The position numbers and the translations under genes are program-made. This document shows, in pieces, positions 24,623 through 33,600 of a stretch of 64,000 nt of DNA; the first letter of the stretch is position 1, and the number at the start of each line of letters is the position of its first letter. Source of the DNA: Fermentibacter sp964564435 (GTDB taxonomy: Bacteria; Fermentibacterota; Fermentibacteria; Fermentibacterales; Fermentibacteraceae); contig CAZMAT010000001.1 in assembly GCA_964564435.1 (NCBI GenBank), positions 1 to 64,000 on the forward strand, in the 5' to 3' direction. The notes below the pieces were generated by a model. That model did no database searches. It saw nothing but the letters and a program-made list of their open reading frames with translations, and was not told where the DNA came from.

Positions 24623-24925
24623 TCCTCCGGGGTGTGCTGCCGGAGCATTGTTCGGTATTCCGATATCTACCGGCAATTCAATGATCAAGGATGGACGGGT
24701 CGTTTCCGATAGAGAGGCGACACCGTGACTTGCAGGGAAACCGATGTTTCCATGAGCATCGACAACCCGTCCCAGGCTTCGAATATGCACGTCCGCTGTC
24801 GCAGCCGGAATCTCATCGAGAGCTAGATCCCTGTCAGAGCTCAGCTGCATCCAATAGCCACCGGTGGCCGATCCATCCACCGGCGACGACGCGAAATGCG
24901 TCTCTGCTATCTAGGCTGCGATAAA
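24623..24925. other. Intergenic stretch, no gene recognised
   Basis: About 300 bases upstream of the GRAM-like gene. An in-frame extension of that gene to 24880 is open but reads like non-coding sequence and lacks a ribosome site. No repeat, RNA fold or clear promoter is evident. Confidence 0.5.
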
Positions 24926-25471
24926 TCAGAGACCGGCGATCAGTTCGCCTGCCGGGGCGACCTTCGCGAATAGACCGTCGAGTGCTGCAAGAAAGGCTGC
25001 CTGAACGCTGTCGGCGGACACCGTGATCCCGTCGAAGGACATCGGCCGGGCCGCGCAGGCATCGCTGGCCAGCGAACATCGGAAACCCAAGTCGAAGGCT
25101 GCGCGGACAGTCGAATCGATGCACATCTGGGTCATCATCCCGGAGATTACGAGCCTGGAGATTCCTCCTTTCCTGAGATGATCGAGCAGCGGTGTCTGAT
25201 GGAACGCGTTAGGGAAGTGCTTCTGGAACAGCGGTTCACCCGGAACAGGTTCGACCGAGGCATTTATCTCCGCTCCGTACGTGCCCGGCAGGAAGAATGT
25301 CGCCCCGCGGCGTGCGGCGATATGCTGGATGTGGATCACGGGCAGAGACTTCTCCCGGAAGGTTGCGACCATCGAGGAGGCCTTGCCAGCAGCGGCTTCG
25401 GCACCGGGCACCTCCATAGCACCACCCGGGAAGTAGTCGTTCTGTACATCGATCAGCAGGAGAGCTACCAC
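24926..25471 (-). CDS. Isochorismatase-family cysteine hydrolase
   Basis: A 181-residue protein of the isochorismatase/nicotinamidase fold. The catalytic triad is visible: Asp in LLIDVQNDYF, Lys in FQKHFPNAF and Cys in MMTQMCIDSTVRAAFD, with the usual DACAARPMSFDG loop after it. Members hydrolyse amides such as nicotinamide or act on isochorismate-like substrates; the exact one cannot be called. MITE copy C begins 12 bases upstream of the start. Confidence 0.88.
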   Translation of the reverse strand: MVALLLIDVQNDYFPGGAMEVPGAEAAAGKASSMVATFREKSLPVIHIQHIAARRGATFFLPGTYGAEINASVEPVPGEPLFQKHFPNAFHQTPLLDHLRKGGISRLVISGMMTQMCIDSTVRAAFDLGFRCSLASDACAARPMSFDGITVSADSVQAAFLAALDGLFAKVAPAGELIAGL

Positions 25472-25483
25472 GGGCCACCTCCG

Positions 25484-25691
25484 GGGTCAGACTACTCTCG
25501 ATACTGCCTCTGTAATATCAAGCGTTACCGAAGGTTGCAGCCATAGTCATATTATAGGTAATCGCGTGATAAAAACTGCTGTTCGCAGACACTCTCCAAA
25601 CCAGCATCTCTGTCAGGCGGGAATAAAGAATAGATAGGACAATTACTAAATTGAAGCGACCTAGACAGTGTTTAGTGAGTAGCCTGACCCC
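25484..25691. mobile_element. MITE-like element, copy C (208 bp)
   Basis: Terminal inverted repeats GGGGTCAGACTACTC and GAGTAGCCTGACCCC differ at one position. The interior shares GCAGCCATAGTCATATTA and AAAAACTGCTGTTCGCAGAC with the other copies but is more A+T-rich in its right third. It lies upstream of the isochorismatase gene and may carry that gene's promoter. Confidence 0.75.
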
Positions 25692-25723
25692 CGGTGCGCC
25701 TCCGGCGGATAGCTGGTGACTCG

Positions 25724-25800
25724 CTCATCCCTGCGTCTGCAGGGATGAGCAGGCCCGGCAGCGGTTCACCATATCGTGCACACTTTGACAGGTGAACCGC
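25724..25800. terminator. Two tandem hairpins downstream of the TonB receptor gene
   Basis: CTCATCCCTGC/GCAGGGATGAG (25724-25749) is a perfect 11-bp stem with a 4-base loop. GCGGTTCACC/GGTGAACCGC (25761-25800) is a 10-bp stem with a 20-base loop. Neither has a strong U tract on the minus strand, so termination or transcript protection is inference. Confidence 0.4.
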
Positions 25801-25888
25801 GAGAGGGTCCGGGTGGATTACCGCAGACGCCGAAATGAAGGGCAAGTCAAGCATTTCAAACCAGAAAGCGGCCGGTGAAAGCGGCCGG

Positions 25889-28162
25889 TCAGAACTCGTA
25901 TTCGAGGCCGAGGACCGGTATGATCCCCCACTGGAGGATCTCGTCGGGATGATGCTCGATCTCGTTCCAGTAGATCGTGGCGATGTTGCGCCTCGCATAT
26001 GCGTTCCACAGAGATGCGTAGGCCACGAGGTTCGAACCCTCGAACGCGAAGCGGCGGTCCGCCCGGATGTTCAGGGAATGGAAGGAAGGAAGCCTCTCCC
26101 CGTTGATCCTCGTTTCGTCGAGGATCGTGCGGTTGTGGAGGGCCGAAGCCTCCAGGTCAAGCGGCGTGTAGGGCCTTCCGCCTGCGTAGACCCACCTCGC
26201 GCTGAACTCCCAGCTGCTGTTCGGCTTGTAGCCGCCCTCGGCCGTGAAGGTGAAGCGGTTGTCGTAGATCCTGTCGCGCCAGGGCTCGCCCGGATTCCTG
26301 TACCTCGCCGTCGACCACGATCCGGCCAGGATGCCGTACACGCCGCTCTCGAGTTTCTTCTCGACAAGCAGTTCGAGCCCGAGGGACCTGGCCACGCCGC
26401 CAGTGGCGAGCGTGTCGAACGAGTAGAGGTTCTGCTCGCTGCCGAGGCCGTCGAGGATAGCGAAACCAGGCTGGGTGGGATCGAAGGGCAGGTCGGAGTA
26501 CTCCTTGTCGTACAGCTCTACCGTGAGTCTCGTCTCGTCCTGGATGAGATGCGAGAAGCCGAGCACATAGTGTACCGCTGAAGGGCCATCGAGATCCTCG
26601 AAGATGCCGCCCCTCGCCACGAGATCCGATGGCAGATCCTGCCTGTAGATCCCGCCTGCAGCCGTTACGGCCGTCCGATCGGTGAGTTCGCACCTGAGGG
26701 ATCCCCTGGGCGACAGGCCGCAGCCATCCCCCGAGCGGTCCAGCCTCGAGCCTGCAGTGGCGGTCAGCCCGGGCAGCAGAGGAACGTAGGCATCTGCGAA
26801 CAGCCCGTAGTCCGTCTCCTCCCTGTCGGTCTCCAGGTCGAGACCTGGGAGCGCTTCGCCGGTGTAACTCGTGTCAGGGGCAAACCAGTTGTTGAAAGTG
26901 TCCGACGAGTATCCGCCCTCCGCGCCGAAGCCGATGCTCAACCCTCCCCCGGCGAGCCAGGTGCTCGCACTTCTCAGCCTGAGCGATCTCTCGACGGAGT
27001 TCTGGATCGCCAGCGGATTGCCGGTGCTGGTCCGGCCGTAGTCACCGCCGTAGCTGATGCCCTGGGCCGAGAGGGACGTGGTCGTGTAGCCGTTCCCTCC
27101 GCCCCAGAGCGTGCGCAGCGATGCGCCCGCAGTGGCGTTCCATGAGTCCGTGACGCCGTAATCAGGATTCCCGTCGTCCCAGGCCTGGTCGCGTGTGTAG
27201 TCGGAGTGGTCTACCGCACCGACACCCACGAACGACAGCGTGTTCCCCGGTGACAGGTCGTACACCAGTTTCGAGGCGAAGTCGGAGTAGCTCGCTACCG
27301 TCGGGATGTCGGCGATATCCACCAAGAGGTCTATCCAGCTGTGCCGCGCGCAGGCGAGCCACGACCCGCGTCCGCCGTCCAGGGGGCCCTCGGCGACACC
27401 GCCGATCCCGGACATGCCGAAGTCGAGCTGGCCCTCGAAAGCATCCCTTGCTCCTTCGCGCAGTTCGAGCTCCATCACGGAGGAGAGCCTGCCGCCGTAG
27501 CTGGACGGGAAGCCGCCGGGCAGGAAGGAGACGTTTTCGAGCAGGTCGACGTTCACCATGCCCAGCCCTCCCCCGGTGGTACCCTGCCGCGGGAAGTGGT
27601 TGATGTTGGCCATCTCGATGCCGTCTATGTAGAAGCCGGTCTCGGAGGGGTTGCCGCCCCGCACCGCCAGGCCGTTGTACTGGTCGTCGAACTTCGCCAC
27701 GGAGGGCAGGCTGGTGATCACGCGGACGACGTCGCCCGCCGAACCCGGCGCACGCCTCACCTGTTCGCCCGACAGGGACGACCCGCCGGACGAGGAGGAT
27801 GATGCCTCCGGGAAGTAATCCGGTCTCACCGTTATCGTCGTGCTGCCCGTTGCCGAAATCCCGAGGTCGAAGTCCACGTCGGTGGTCCTGCCGGGGCGGA
27901 CGATCGCGTCCGTCACCGCGAGAACGGCATATCCGACACAGGATGCGTTCACAGTGTACGAGCCGGCAGGCACGTCCTCGATCCGATAAAAGCCCGAACC
28001 GTCCGTCATTGTCCCGGTGCCTGTTCCAGCCAGCATGACGGTGGCTCCGACAATCGGACAAAGCGTTGCGGCGTCGCGCACCGTGCCGGCGATCCCGCCG
28101 GGGAGTTCTCCGGCGGCGGTCGACACGGCGCTGGCAGACAGGATGAGCAGGAAAGCCTTCAT
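25889..28162 (-). CDS. TonB-dependent outer-membrane receptor
   Basis: A 757-residue protein. Residues 1-18 are a signal peptide. About residues 23-105 form a carboxypeptidase-regulatory-like domain (GIAGTVRDAATLCPIVGATVML, DGSGFYRIEDVPAGSYTVNASCVGY). The plug follows (VRVITSLPSVAKFDDQYNGLAVRGGNPSETGFYIDGIEM, NVSFLPGGFPSSYGGRLSSVMEL), then a beta barrel ending in LEYEF with a terminal aromatic residue as required for outer-membrane insertion. Such proteins import large nutrients using TonB energy, often peptides or glycans in FCB bacteria. CCGGAGGCATC precedes the ATG. Confidence 0.93.
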   Translation of the reverse strand: MKAFLLILSASAVSTAAGELPGGIAGTVRDAATLCPIVGATVMLAGTGTGTMTDGSGFYRIEDVPAGSYTVNASCVGYAVLAVTDAIVRPGRTTDVDFDLGISATGSTTITVRPDYFPEASSSSSGGSSLSGEQVRRAPGSAGDVVRVITSLPSVAKFDDQYNGLAVRGGNPSETGFYIDGIEMANINHFPRQGTTGGGLGMVNVDLLENVSFLPGGFPSSYGGRLSSVMELELREGARDAFEGQLDFGMSGIGGVAEGPLDGGRGSWLACARHSWIDLLVDIADIPTVASYSDFASKLVYDLSPGNTLSFVGVGAVDHSDYTRDQAWDDGNPDYGVTDSWNATAGASLRTLWGGGNGYTTTSLSAQGISYGGDYGRTSTGNPLAIQNSVERSLRLRSASTWLAGGGLSIGFGAEGGYSSDTFNNWFAPDTSYTGEALPGLDLETDREETDYGLFADAYVPLLPGLTATAGSRLDRSGDGCGLSPRGSLRCELTDRTAVTAAGGIYRQDLPSDLVARGGIFEDLDGPSAVHYVLGFSHLIQDETRLTVELYDKEYSDLPFDPTQPGFAILDGLGSEQNLYSFDTLATGGVARSLGLELLVEKKLESGVYGILAGSWSTARYRNPGEPWRDRIYDNRFTFTAEGGYKPNSSWEFSARWVYAGGRPYTPLDLEASALHNRTILDETRINGERLPSFHSLNIRADRRFAFEGSNLVAYASLWNAYARRNIATIYWNEIEHHPDEILQWGIIPVLGLEYEF

Positions 28163-28183
28163 GATGCCTCCGGAGTGTCGCGT

Positions 28184-28206
28184 TGATCAATCAGTTGATT
28201 GAATCA
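28184..28206 (-). promoter_or_regulatory. Palindrome in the TonB receptor leader
   Basis: TGATCAATCA-GT-TGATTGAATCA is an A+T-rich imperfect palindrome 22 to 44 bases before the ATG, close to where a promoter or operator would lie. It could bind a dimeric regulator; which one is unknown. Confidence 0.4.
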
Positions 28207-28283
28207 TACGATTCACGCCGGACCGGAGCAAGCCCTGACTTGTCAGCCTGGACAAGAAAGACAACAGTCTTGAATCGACTGGT

Positions 28284-29441
28284 CTAGTGAGTCCCCGGGA
28301 CCGTTTCCAGGATGTAGACCCTGGGATAGTCGGACGGATTGTGATCCCAGCCGATGATGCCCTGTGGGGTGACTACGAAGGACCAGTAGCGTGCGAGCGG
28401 CGGGAGAGTGGTCTGAACCGACTGGATGAAGGTGCCATCCGCCATGTCGTAGAGGTCGAAGACCTGCGATGCGGTCTCGCCGTTCCCCGACTTCACCCAG
28501 AGACGATGTTCGGAATCGAAGCCGGACATGATGGCGGCATACCGCAGCGGGTCGGGCTCCCAGCCGGCTGACAGCTCCTCGCTGGTGGATTCGCTGCCCG
28601 GACCGGGAATTACGAGATATGGTCTGGCTGCCTCCAGTTCCTCCTCCGTCACCGGCGTCTCCTGCCAGGGCCTGTCGACCGCGAAAAGCGTGTCTCCCGG
28701 CGTACTCAGTCCGAGAAGCCTGTACTCCTCGTGGGAGATGAGCGTGCAATAGAGCGCACCCGATTCGGTAGACACGAAGCTGAAAGTGTCGTACTCGGTG
28801 TCGGGATGCATCGCATAGTCGCCGAGATAGACGCTGTCAGGTTCGGACGAACATGACCAGGCGCAGATGTCCGCACCCCTGTAGAGGGCATCGCCCTCGA
28901 AGTAGTAGTTTATCCTGTTGCCGATCACCGAGCCTTCCGGCCCCAAGCCGAGAGCAGAAGGCGCCATGGGCAGCAGCCCGGTGATCTCGCGCTCCATGGC
29001 AAGGCTGGAGTCGAAGAAGACTATCTTCCCCGCCTGGACATCCGAAACGGCGAAACCTCCATTCGACAGCGGTGCAATGGTGTAGGGCGCGGCGAACTCG
29101 CCCGGCCCTCCGCCGGACCGCCCCACCGATCCCACGAAATCACCCTCGCCCGAAAAGACGGAGACTCTCCGCTCGATGACATCGACGAGAGCTATCCTGC
29201 CGTCCGAGAGGAAGCAACCGTCCAGGATCGCTCCGAAGACGTAGTTTGAATCACCCAGCTCGATACCGATCGAGTCGACCACCACGAGATCGGAGATGGC
29301 CGGCACCCCGCCGGGGGCGTCGACGGGCTCCGGTGCATTTCCATCACCGCATCCCTGCAGGGACACCAATGCAGAGACCGCAGAAAGGCGGAACAGAACA
29401 GAGAGTATCGAAGGATCCGAGGAGGCTCTCCCATTAACCAT
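28284..29441 (-). CDS. Six-bladed beta-propeller lipoprotein
   Basis: A 385-residue protein with a lipoprotein signal (LSAVSALVSLQGC, cysteine at about 31). The mature part shows propeller repeats: GDSNYVFGAILDGCFLSDGRIALVDVIERRVSVFSGEGDFVGSVGRSGGGPGEF, the 6-bladed BF1132-like family signature, followed by SNGGFAVSDVQAGKIVFFDSS and later blades. This family is common as surface or periplasmic lipoproteins in Bacteroidetes and relatives; ligands are unknown. TTGGAGGTAATTC precedes the ATG. It lies upstream of the TonB receptor gene in the same direction. Confidence 0.85.
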   Translation of the reverse strand: MVNGRASSDPSILSVLFRLSAVSALVSLQGCGDGNAPEPVDAPGGVPAISDLVVVDSIGIELGDSNYVFGAILDGCFLSDGRIALVDVIERRVSVFSGEGDFVGSVGRSGGGPGEFAAPYTIAPLSNGGFAVSDVQAGKIVFFDSSLAMEREITGLLPMAPSALGLGPEGSVIGNRINYYFEGDALYRGADICAWSCSSEPDSVYLGDYAMHPDTEYDTFSFVSTESGALYCTLISHEEYRLLGLSTPGDTLFAVDRPWQETPVTEEELEAARPYLVIPGPGSESTSEELSAGWEPDPLRYAAIMSGFDSEHRLWVKSGNGETASQVFDLYDMADGTFIQSVQTTLPPLARYWSFVVTPQGIIGWDHNPSDYPRVYILETVPGTH

Positions 29442-29484
29442 GAATTACCTCCAATAAAGCGACTGGGGTCTGACACCTTTTGCG

Positions 29485-30789
29485 TTAACAAATCGGCTTC
29501 CGAGCCAGGCCCTCCGACACAGCGCGCGACATGACGGCACTCGCCACGGCCTTCACGAGCCCGGGGTCGTCGATGGCGGGGACGATCCTCTCAGCCGAGA
29601 GACCCCTCTCCCGTGCCAGGGCGGAGATTGCGGAGGAGGCGGCAAGAGCCATCCTGTCGCTTATCGCACTCGCCCGGCAGTCGAGTGCGCCCCTGAGGAT
29701 GCCCGGGAAGGCGAGGGCGTTGTTGACCTGGTTGGGGAAGTCGCCCCTTCCCGTGGCCACCACGGCGGCTCCGGCCGCGAGCGCCTCGGCGGGATAGATC
29801 TCGGGCACGGGATTGGCGCATGCGATGACCACCGGGTCGGGTGCCATGCCGCGGATCCATTCCGCGGGCACCACCCCGGGACCTGGCCTGGACGCGGCTA
29901 CAAGGACGTCGCAGCCTGCCAGGGCCGCACGCGGCGAGTCGAAGCGCCGCCCTGACATCCCGCAAAGCTTCCTGTGCCAGCCCCAGCCGGGTCCGTCGAA
30001 GTCCGTCCTGCCCGGCGCAAGCTGCCCGTGCTCGTCGAATACCGCGACACGGGCCGGGTCGGCCCCGGCGGCGAACAGGAGCCGCGCCGTCGTGGAGTTG
30101 GCGGACCCCGCTCCGAGGAGCACGATCCTCGAGTCCGGAAGCCCCCTGCCCGTGAGGAGGAGGGCGTTCTCGAGCGCCGCGAGTACAACGCATGCGGTGC
30201 CCTGCGCATCGTCGTGCCACACCGGAATTCCGCAGGAATCCCGAAGGTCTTCGAGCACCTGATAGCAGTTGGGTTGGGAGATGTCCTCGAGGTTCACAGC
30301 GCCGACGGATGGGACCAGGGCGCGGACGAAAGCGACGAGTCTCTCCGGGTCGCTCGTCCCGTCGGGCCTGCGGGTGTCCGCGCAGACCGGCCATGCGTCG
30401 ATGCCTGCGAGCAGGGACATCAGCAAGGCCTTGCCCTCCATCACGCCCATGCCTCCGGCGGGCCCGCAGTCGCCGTCGCCGAGCACCCTCGTGGAATCGG
30501 TCACTATCGCCACCCTGTTGCCGCGCCCGGTGAGGTCGAACGAGGCTTCGGGATCGTCGCGAATCGCCAATGATACGGCCGACACTCCCGGCGTGTACCA
30601 GACTCCGAGCCATGAAGGCGAGGGAACGGGGACTGAGGGGACTGTCTTCACCTTCCCTGCGGATTCCCTGTGGGCCGCAAGGGCGGTCTCCTTCAGAAGC
30701 CTGGTCCGCTCACGGGCAAGCGCCGCCGGATCGCCTCGAAGCTTGGTCTCCAGTTCATCAAGACGGCGATCGAGTTCGGCCCAGTCCAT
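29485..30789 (-). CDS. Malic enzyme (NAD(P)-dependent)
   Basis: A 434-residue malic enzyme: malate plus NAD(P)+ to pyruvate, CO2 and NAD(P)H, in the cytoplasm. Visible motifs are WYTPGVSAVS (catalytic Tyr), GDCGPAGGMGVMEGKALL, NLEDISQPNCYQV, VWHDDAQGTACV (metal site), the Rossmann loop LLGAGSANSTTARLL, and ANPVPEIYP. Its length matches the short bacterial form without a PTA domain. The ATG overlaps the fumarase beta stop (TGATG), so it is the last gene of a fumarase-malic enzyme operon. An N-terminal coiled stretch (LDRRLDELETKLRGD) is additional to the core. Confidence 0.93.
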   Translation of the reverse strand: MDWAELDRRLDELETKLRGDPAALARERTRLLKETALAAHRESAGKVKTVPSVPVPSPSWLGVWYTPGVSAVSLAIRDDPEASFDLTGRGNRVAIVTDSTRVLGDGDCGPAGGMGVMEGKALLMSLLAGIDAWPVCADTRRPDGTSDPERLVAFVRALVPSVGAVNLEDISQPNCYQVLEDLRDSCGIPVWHDDAQGTACVVLAALENALLLTGRGLPDSRIVLLGAGSANSTTARLLFAAGADPARVAVFDEHGQLAPGRTDFDGPGWGWHRKLCGMSGRRFDSPRAALAGCDVLVAASRPGPGVVPAEWIRGMAPDPVVIACANPVPEIYPAEALAAGAAVVATGRGDFPNQVNNALAFPGILRGALDCRASAISDRMALAASSAISALARERGLSAERIVPAIDDPGLVKAVASAVMSRAVSEGLARKPIC

Positions 30790-31331
30790 CACGCACCGCC
30801 TGTGGCCGGGAACATCGGGACGCCCTCCGACGAGATGCCGACAAACACGGGGAAGTCGACCACTTCGAGCAGATGCACGGCCTCCGGCCCGAGATCCTCC
30901 CAGCAGAGCACAGTGCAGCCGGTGATCCTTCGTGCGTAGAAGGCCCCGGCCCCGCCCACCGCGGCGAGATAGGGCATGGAGCGCTCCGCGCAGAGCTTCG
31001 CTGCCATGGCCGACCTGGGACCCTTGCCGATCGTGGCGATCGCGCCCAGGTCGGCGAGCATTGCGAGATGCCGGTCCATGCGGGCGGACGTGGTGGGTCC
31101 GGCGGATGATACGGCCAGCCCTCCCCGCCCCGGGGCGGGCGACATGTAGAACAGGACCGAGCCCGACAGGTCGAAGGGCGGATGCCCGCCGGCGGAAACG
31201 AGCCCGGCCAGCCTCTCCTGGGCGGCATCCCGGGCTGCGATGAGCGGACCCGACAGGAGCAGCAGTTCTCCGGCACGGGCCTCGCGCAGAGCAGGAGCAT
31301 CTAGCCACAGATCGACCGCTCGCCCTGTCAC
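30789..31331 (-). CDS. Fumarate hydratase class I, beta subunit
   Basis: A 180-residue protein matching the C-terminal (beta) part of Fe-S fumarases and L-tartrate dehydratases. Motifs are LLLLSGPLIAARDAAQERL, SSAGPTTSARMD, GAIATIGKGPRSAMAAKL and AAVGGAGAFYARRI. It pairs with the alpha subunit to hydrate fumarate to malate in an oxygen-sensitive reaction. It overlaps the alpha gene by ATGA and the malic enzyme gene by TGATG. Confidence 0.94.
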   Translation of the reverse strand: MTGRAVDLWLDAPALREARAGELLLLSGPLIAARDAAQERLAGLVSAGGHPPFDLSGSVLFYMSPAPGRGGLAVSSAGPTTSARMDRHLAMLADLGAIATIGKGPRSAMAAKLCAERSMPYLAAVGGAGAFYARRITGCTVLCWEDLGPEAVHLLEVVDFPVFVGISSEGVPMFPATGGA

Positions 31332-32194
31332 AATAACACCTCAGCCGTACGCAGGGCGTGGCAGCCCATGCAGACGCACACCGGCAGGGAGGCCATGTGG
31401 CAGGGCGCCGACGTCACGCGCACCGAAAGCGCCGTGCACGGCCCGCCGAAGCCCTGCGGACCGATCCCCAGGGCGTTGATCTCTTCGAGCAGCCTCTCCT
31501 CGAGTGCGGCGCAGGCCGGATCCGGCGATGCGGAGCCGAACGGCCTCAGCAGGCCCCTCTTCGCGAGCAGTGCGCAGGTCTCCAGGTTGCCGCCTGCTCC
31601 GACCGAGACGACGAGAGGCGGGCAGGCGAAGGCGCCCTGCGAGGCCACCGTATCCACGACGAAGCGCCTCACGCCATCAGCACCCGCAAGCGGAGGAAGC
31701 ATGGCGACGCGGCTGGCGTTCTCTGTGCCTGCGCCCCGCAGCACGAGCCCGAGGCGCAGGGAAGCGCCCTCCACGATCTCGACGTGCAGGACGGGTGGGG
31801 TCGAATCCCCCGTGTTCAGCCTGCGCCCGAACGGATCGGAGACCATCGAGGGCCTCAGGAAGCCCTCCGCGCATGCCGCCGAGACGCCCGACGCCATCGC
31901 CGAACCGAGCGTGCCGCCCGCGATCGAGATGTCCGTGCCGAGTTCCGCGAGGAACACCGGCACGCCCGTGTCCTGGCAGAGCGGGAGCCCGCAGGAGGAT
32001 GCGGTTTCGATGTTCTCGAGGCAGATCGCGAGGGCCTCGCGGGAGGGGCCGGGCGGGCACTGCGCCAGAGCACCCTCGAGGGCGGGCGCCAGCCCGGGTG
32101 CCGGAGAGGTCGAAGCCTCCCTGCACATCCCCTGCACTGCCCCGGCTATGGTCTCCGCATCGAGTACCCTCAATCCGTCCTCCCCGTCGGGCAT
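31328..32194 (-). CDS. Fumarate hydratase class I, alpha subunit
   Basis: A 288-residue protein. It carries the three cysteines expected to hold the [4Fe-4S] cluster: LPLCQDTGVPVF, GGNLETCALLAK and GGPCTALSVRV. Together with the beta subunit it converts fumarate to malate. The split two-subunit form is typical of anaerobes. It begins the operon; AGGATCATAA precedes the ATG. The divergent metal permease gene begins 170 bases away. Confidence 0.94.
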   Translation of the reverse strand: MPDGEDGLRVLDAETIAGAVQGMCREASTSPAPGLAPALEGALAQCPPGPSREALAICLENIETASSCGLPLCQDTGVPVFLAELGTDISIAGGTLGSAMASGVSAACAEGFLRPSMVSDPFGRRLNTGDSTPPVLHVEIVEGASLRLGLVLRGAGTENASRVAMLPPLAGADGVRRFVVDTVASQGAFACPPLVVSVGAGGNLETCALLAKRGLLRPFGSASPDPACAALEERLLEEINALGIGPQGFGGPCTALSVRVTSAPCHMASLPVCVCMGCHALRTAEVLL

Positions 32195-32308
32195 TTATGA
32201 TCCTGCGGGGCTCCGCCGGTCCAGGGCCCTCCGCCCCTCCGCTCGCGACACTGTCCCGTCACGGCCTCACGACCCCGATCCGCGGGGCTTGTCTCCGTCA
32301 CTCGAAGG

Positions 32309-32338
32309 TTGAATATTCGTTCAAGTGTTTCAATATTG
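32309..32338. promoter_or_regulatory. ArsR-type operator upstream of the permease gene
   Basis: TTGAATATTCGTTCAA (32309-32324) is an inverted repeat of the form used by ArsR/SmtB regulators, followed by a partial second copy ending in CAATATTG. It lies just upstream of the permease-arsR pair, where repression by the encoded ArsR protein would be expected (inference). Confidence 0.6.
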
Positions 32339-32363
32339 CCCCGGCAACAGAACAGGGGATTCG

Positions 32364-33596
32364 ATGTCCACGTATGCTGCCGAACTCTGGAGGGTCTCCA
32401 CCGAGATAGCGCCCCCACTCCTTCTAGGTCTTGCAGTCGCGGGGATCCTCCACGTGCTCGTGAAGAAGGACAGGATCTTCCGCCATCTCGGAAGGCCGGG
32501 TCTCTCCAGCACCCTCAAGGCCTCTCTCTGGGGAGTCCCCCTGCCCCTCTGCTCGTGCGGGGTCATCCCCACTGCCATGTCGCTCAGGCGCGACGGCGCA
32601 TCCCCCGGCGCCACGACAGCCTTCCTCGTCTCCACGCCGCAGACCGGTGTCGATTCGATACTCGTCACGGCAGGCATGCTGGGATGGCCGCTTGCCGTGG
32701 TGAAGATGGTCGCGGCCTTCGTTGCAGGGCTCGTCAGCGGAGTGCTGACGGATCTCCGCGAAGCCCCGGCACCTCCGGCTGAACCGGCCGCTGCGGGATC
32801 CTGCGCCGTGCAGGCCGGCAGGGGCGTTCTGGCGAGGTTCTGGGGGCACGCATTCGGCGTGATCTTCCGCGACCTCTACAGGTGGCTCGTGTTCGGCATC
32901 GTGATTTCAGCCCTGCTCTCGACCTTCATCCCGGCCGACAGCCTGGCCGGTGTGTCCTGGCTGCACGGGCCCTGGGGGATGCTTGCCGCACTGGCGGTGG
33001 GTGTCCCTCTCTACGTCTGTTCCACGGCATCCGTACCGATAGCCGCTGGTCTGGTCGCCGCCGGCTTCCCTCCCGGCGCGGCCATCGTGTTCCTCATGGG
33101 CGGCCCGGCCACCAATGCGGCCACGATGGGCGCCGTCAGGAAGTTCCTGGGCAAGCGCGTATTCTGGATCTACATCACGGTGATCTGCGCCGTGAGCCTC
33201 GCGGCCGGACTCCTCTTCGACGGCGTCATCTCCGAAGGCACGGCTGCAGGCATGGCTTCGCACGGCATGCACCTGGTCCCGCACTGGCTCCCGCCTGCCG
33301 CCGCCCTGCTGATGATCGCCGGGATAGTCTGGCTCGCGTGGTCCGATCTGTCCGCCCTCATCTCCGAGACAAGCGCCAGGAGGTCCACCTCGTCCTTCAG
33401 GCTCAGGATCGGGGGGATGTCGTGCGGCTCCTGCGAGCGCAGGGTGCGCGAAGCCCTCCTGTCGGTCCGGGGAGTGAAGGCTGTTTCGGTATCGAGGCAG
33501 GAAGGCACGGCTGTCGTGGATGCAGTCGCGGGCTTCGACAGGAATCTCGCAGTCGCGGCAGTCACGGAGCTGGGATATGAAGCCTCGGCGGACTGA
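32364..33596 (+). CDS. DUF318-type permease with C-terminal heavy-metal-associated domain
   Basis: A 410-residue protein. Residues 1-330 have eight or more membrane helices with the permease signatures PLPLCSCGVIPTAMSLRRDGASPGATTAFLVSTPQTG and VYVCSTASVPIAAGLVAAGFPPGAAIVFLMGGPATN, as in the SO_0444/ArsP-related group proposed to export toxic metals or organoarsenicals. Residues about 345-410 are an HMA domain with GGMSCGSC (C354, C357) that binds soft metal ions. It forms a unit with the ArsR gene that follows. The start at 32364 is preferred (AGGGGATTCG). Confidence 0.87.
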   Translation: MSTYAAELWRVSTEIAPPLLLGLAVAGILHVLVKKDRIFRHLGRPGLSSTLKASLWGVPLPLCSCGVIPTAMSLRRDGASPGATTAFLVSTPQTGVDSILVTAGMLGWPLAVVKMVAAFVAGLVSGVLTDLREAPAPPAEPAAAGSCAVQAGRGVLARFWGHAFGVIFRDLYRWLVFGIVISALLSTFIPADSLAGVSWLHGPWGMLAALAVGVPLYVCSTASVPIAAGLVAAGFPPGAAIVFLMGGPATNAATMGAVRKFLGKRVFWIYITVICAVSLAAGLLFDGVISEGTAAGMASHGMHLVPHWLPPAAALLMIAGIVWLAWSDLSALISETSARRSTSSFRLRIGGMSCGSCERRVREALLSVRGVKAVSVSRQEGTAVVDAVAGFDRNLAVAAVTELGYEASAD

Positions 33597-33600
33597 AGAC

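Noticed and set aside
29463..29480. GGGGTCTGACACC resembling the end of the MITE-like elements
   Set aside because: No interior similarity and no matching second end nearby; a single 13-base match is not enough.
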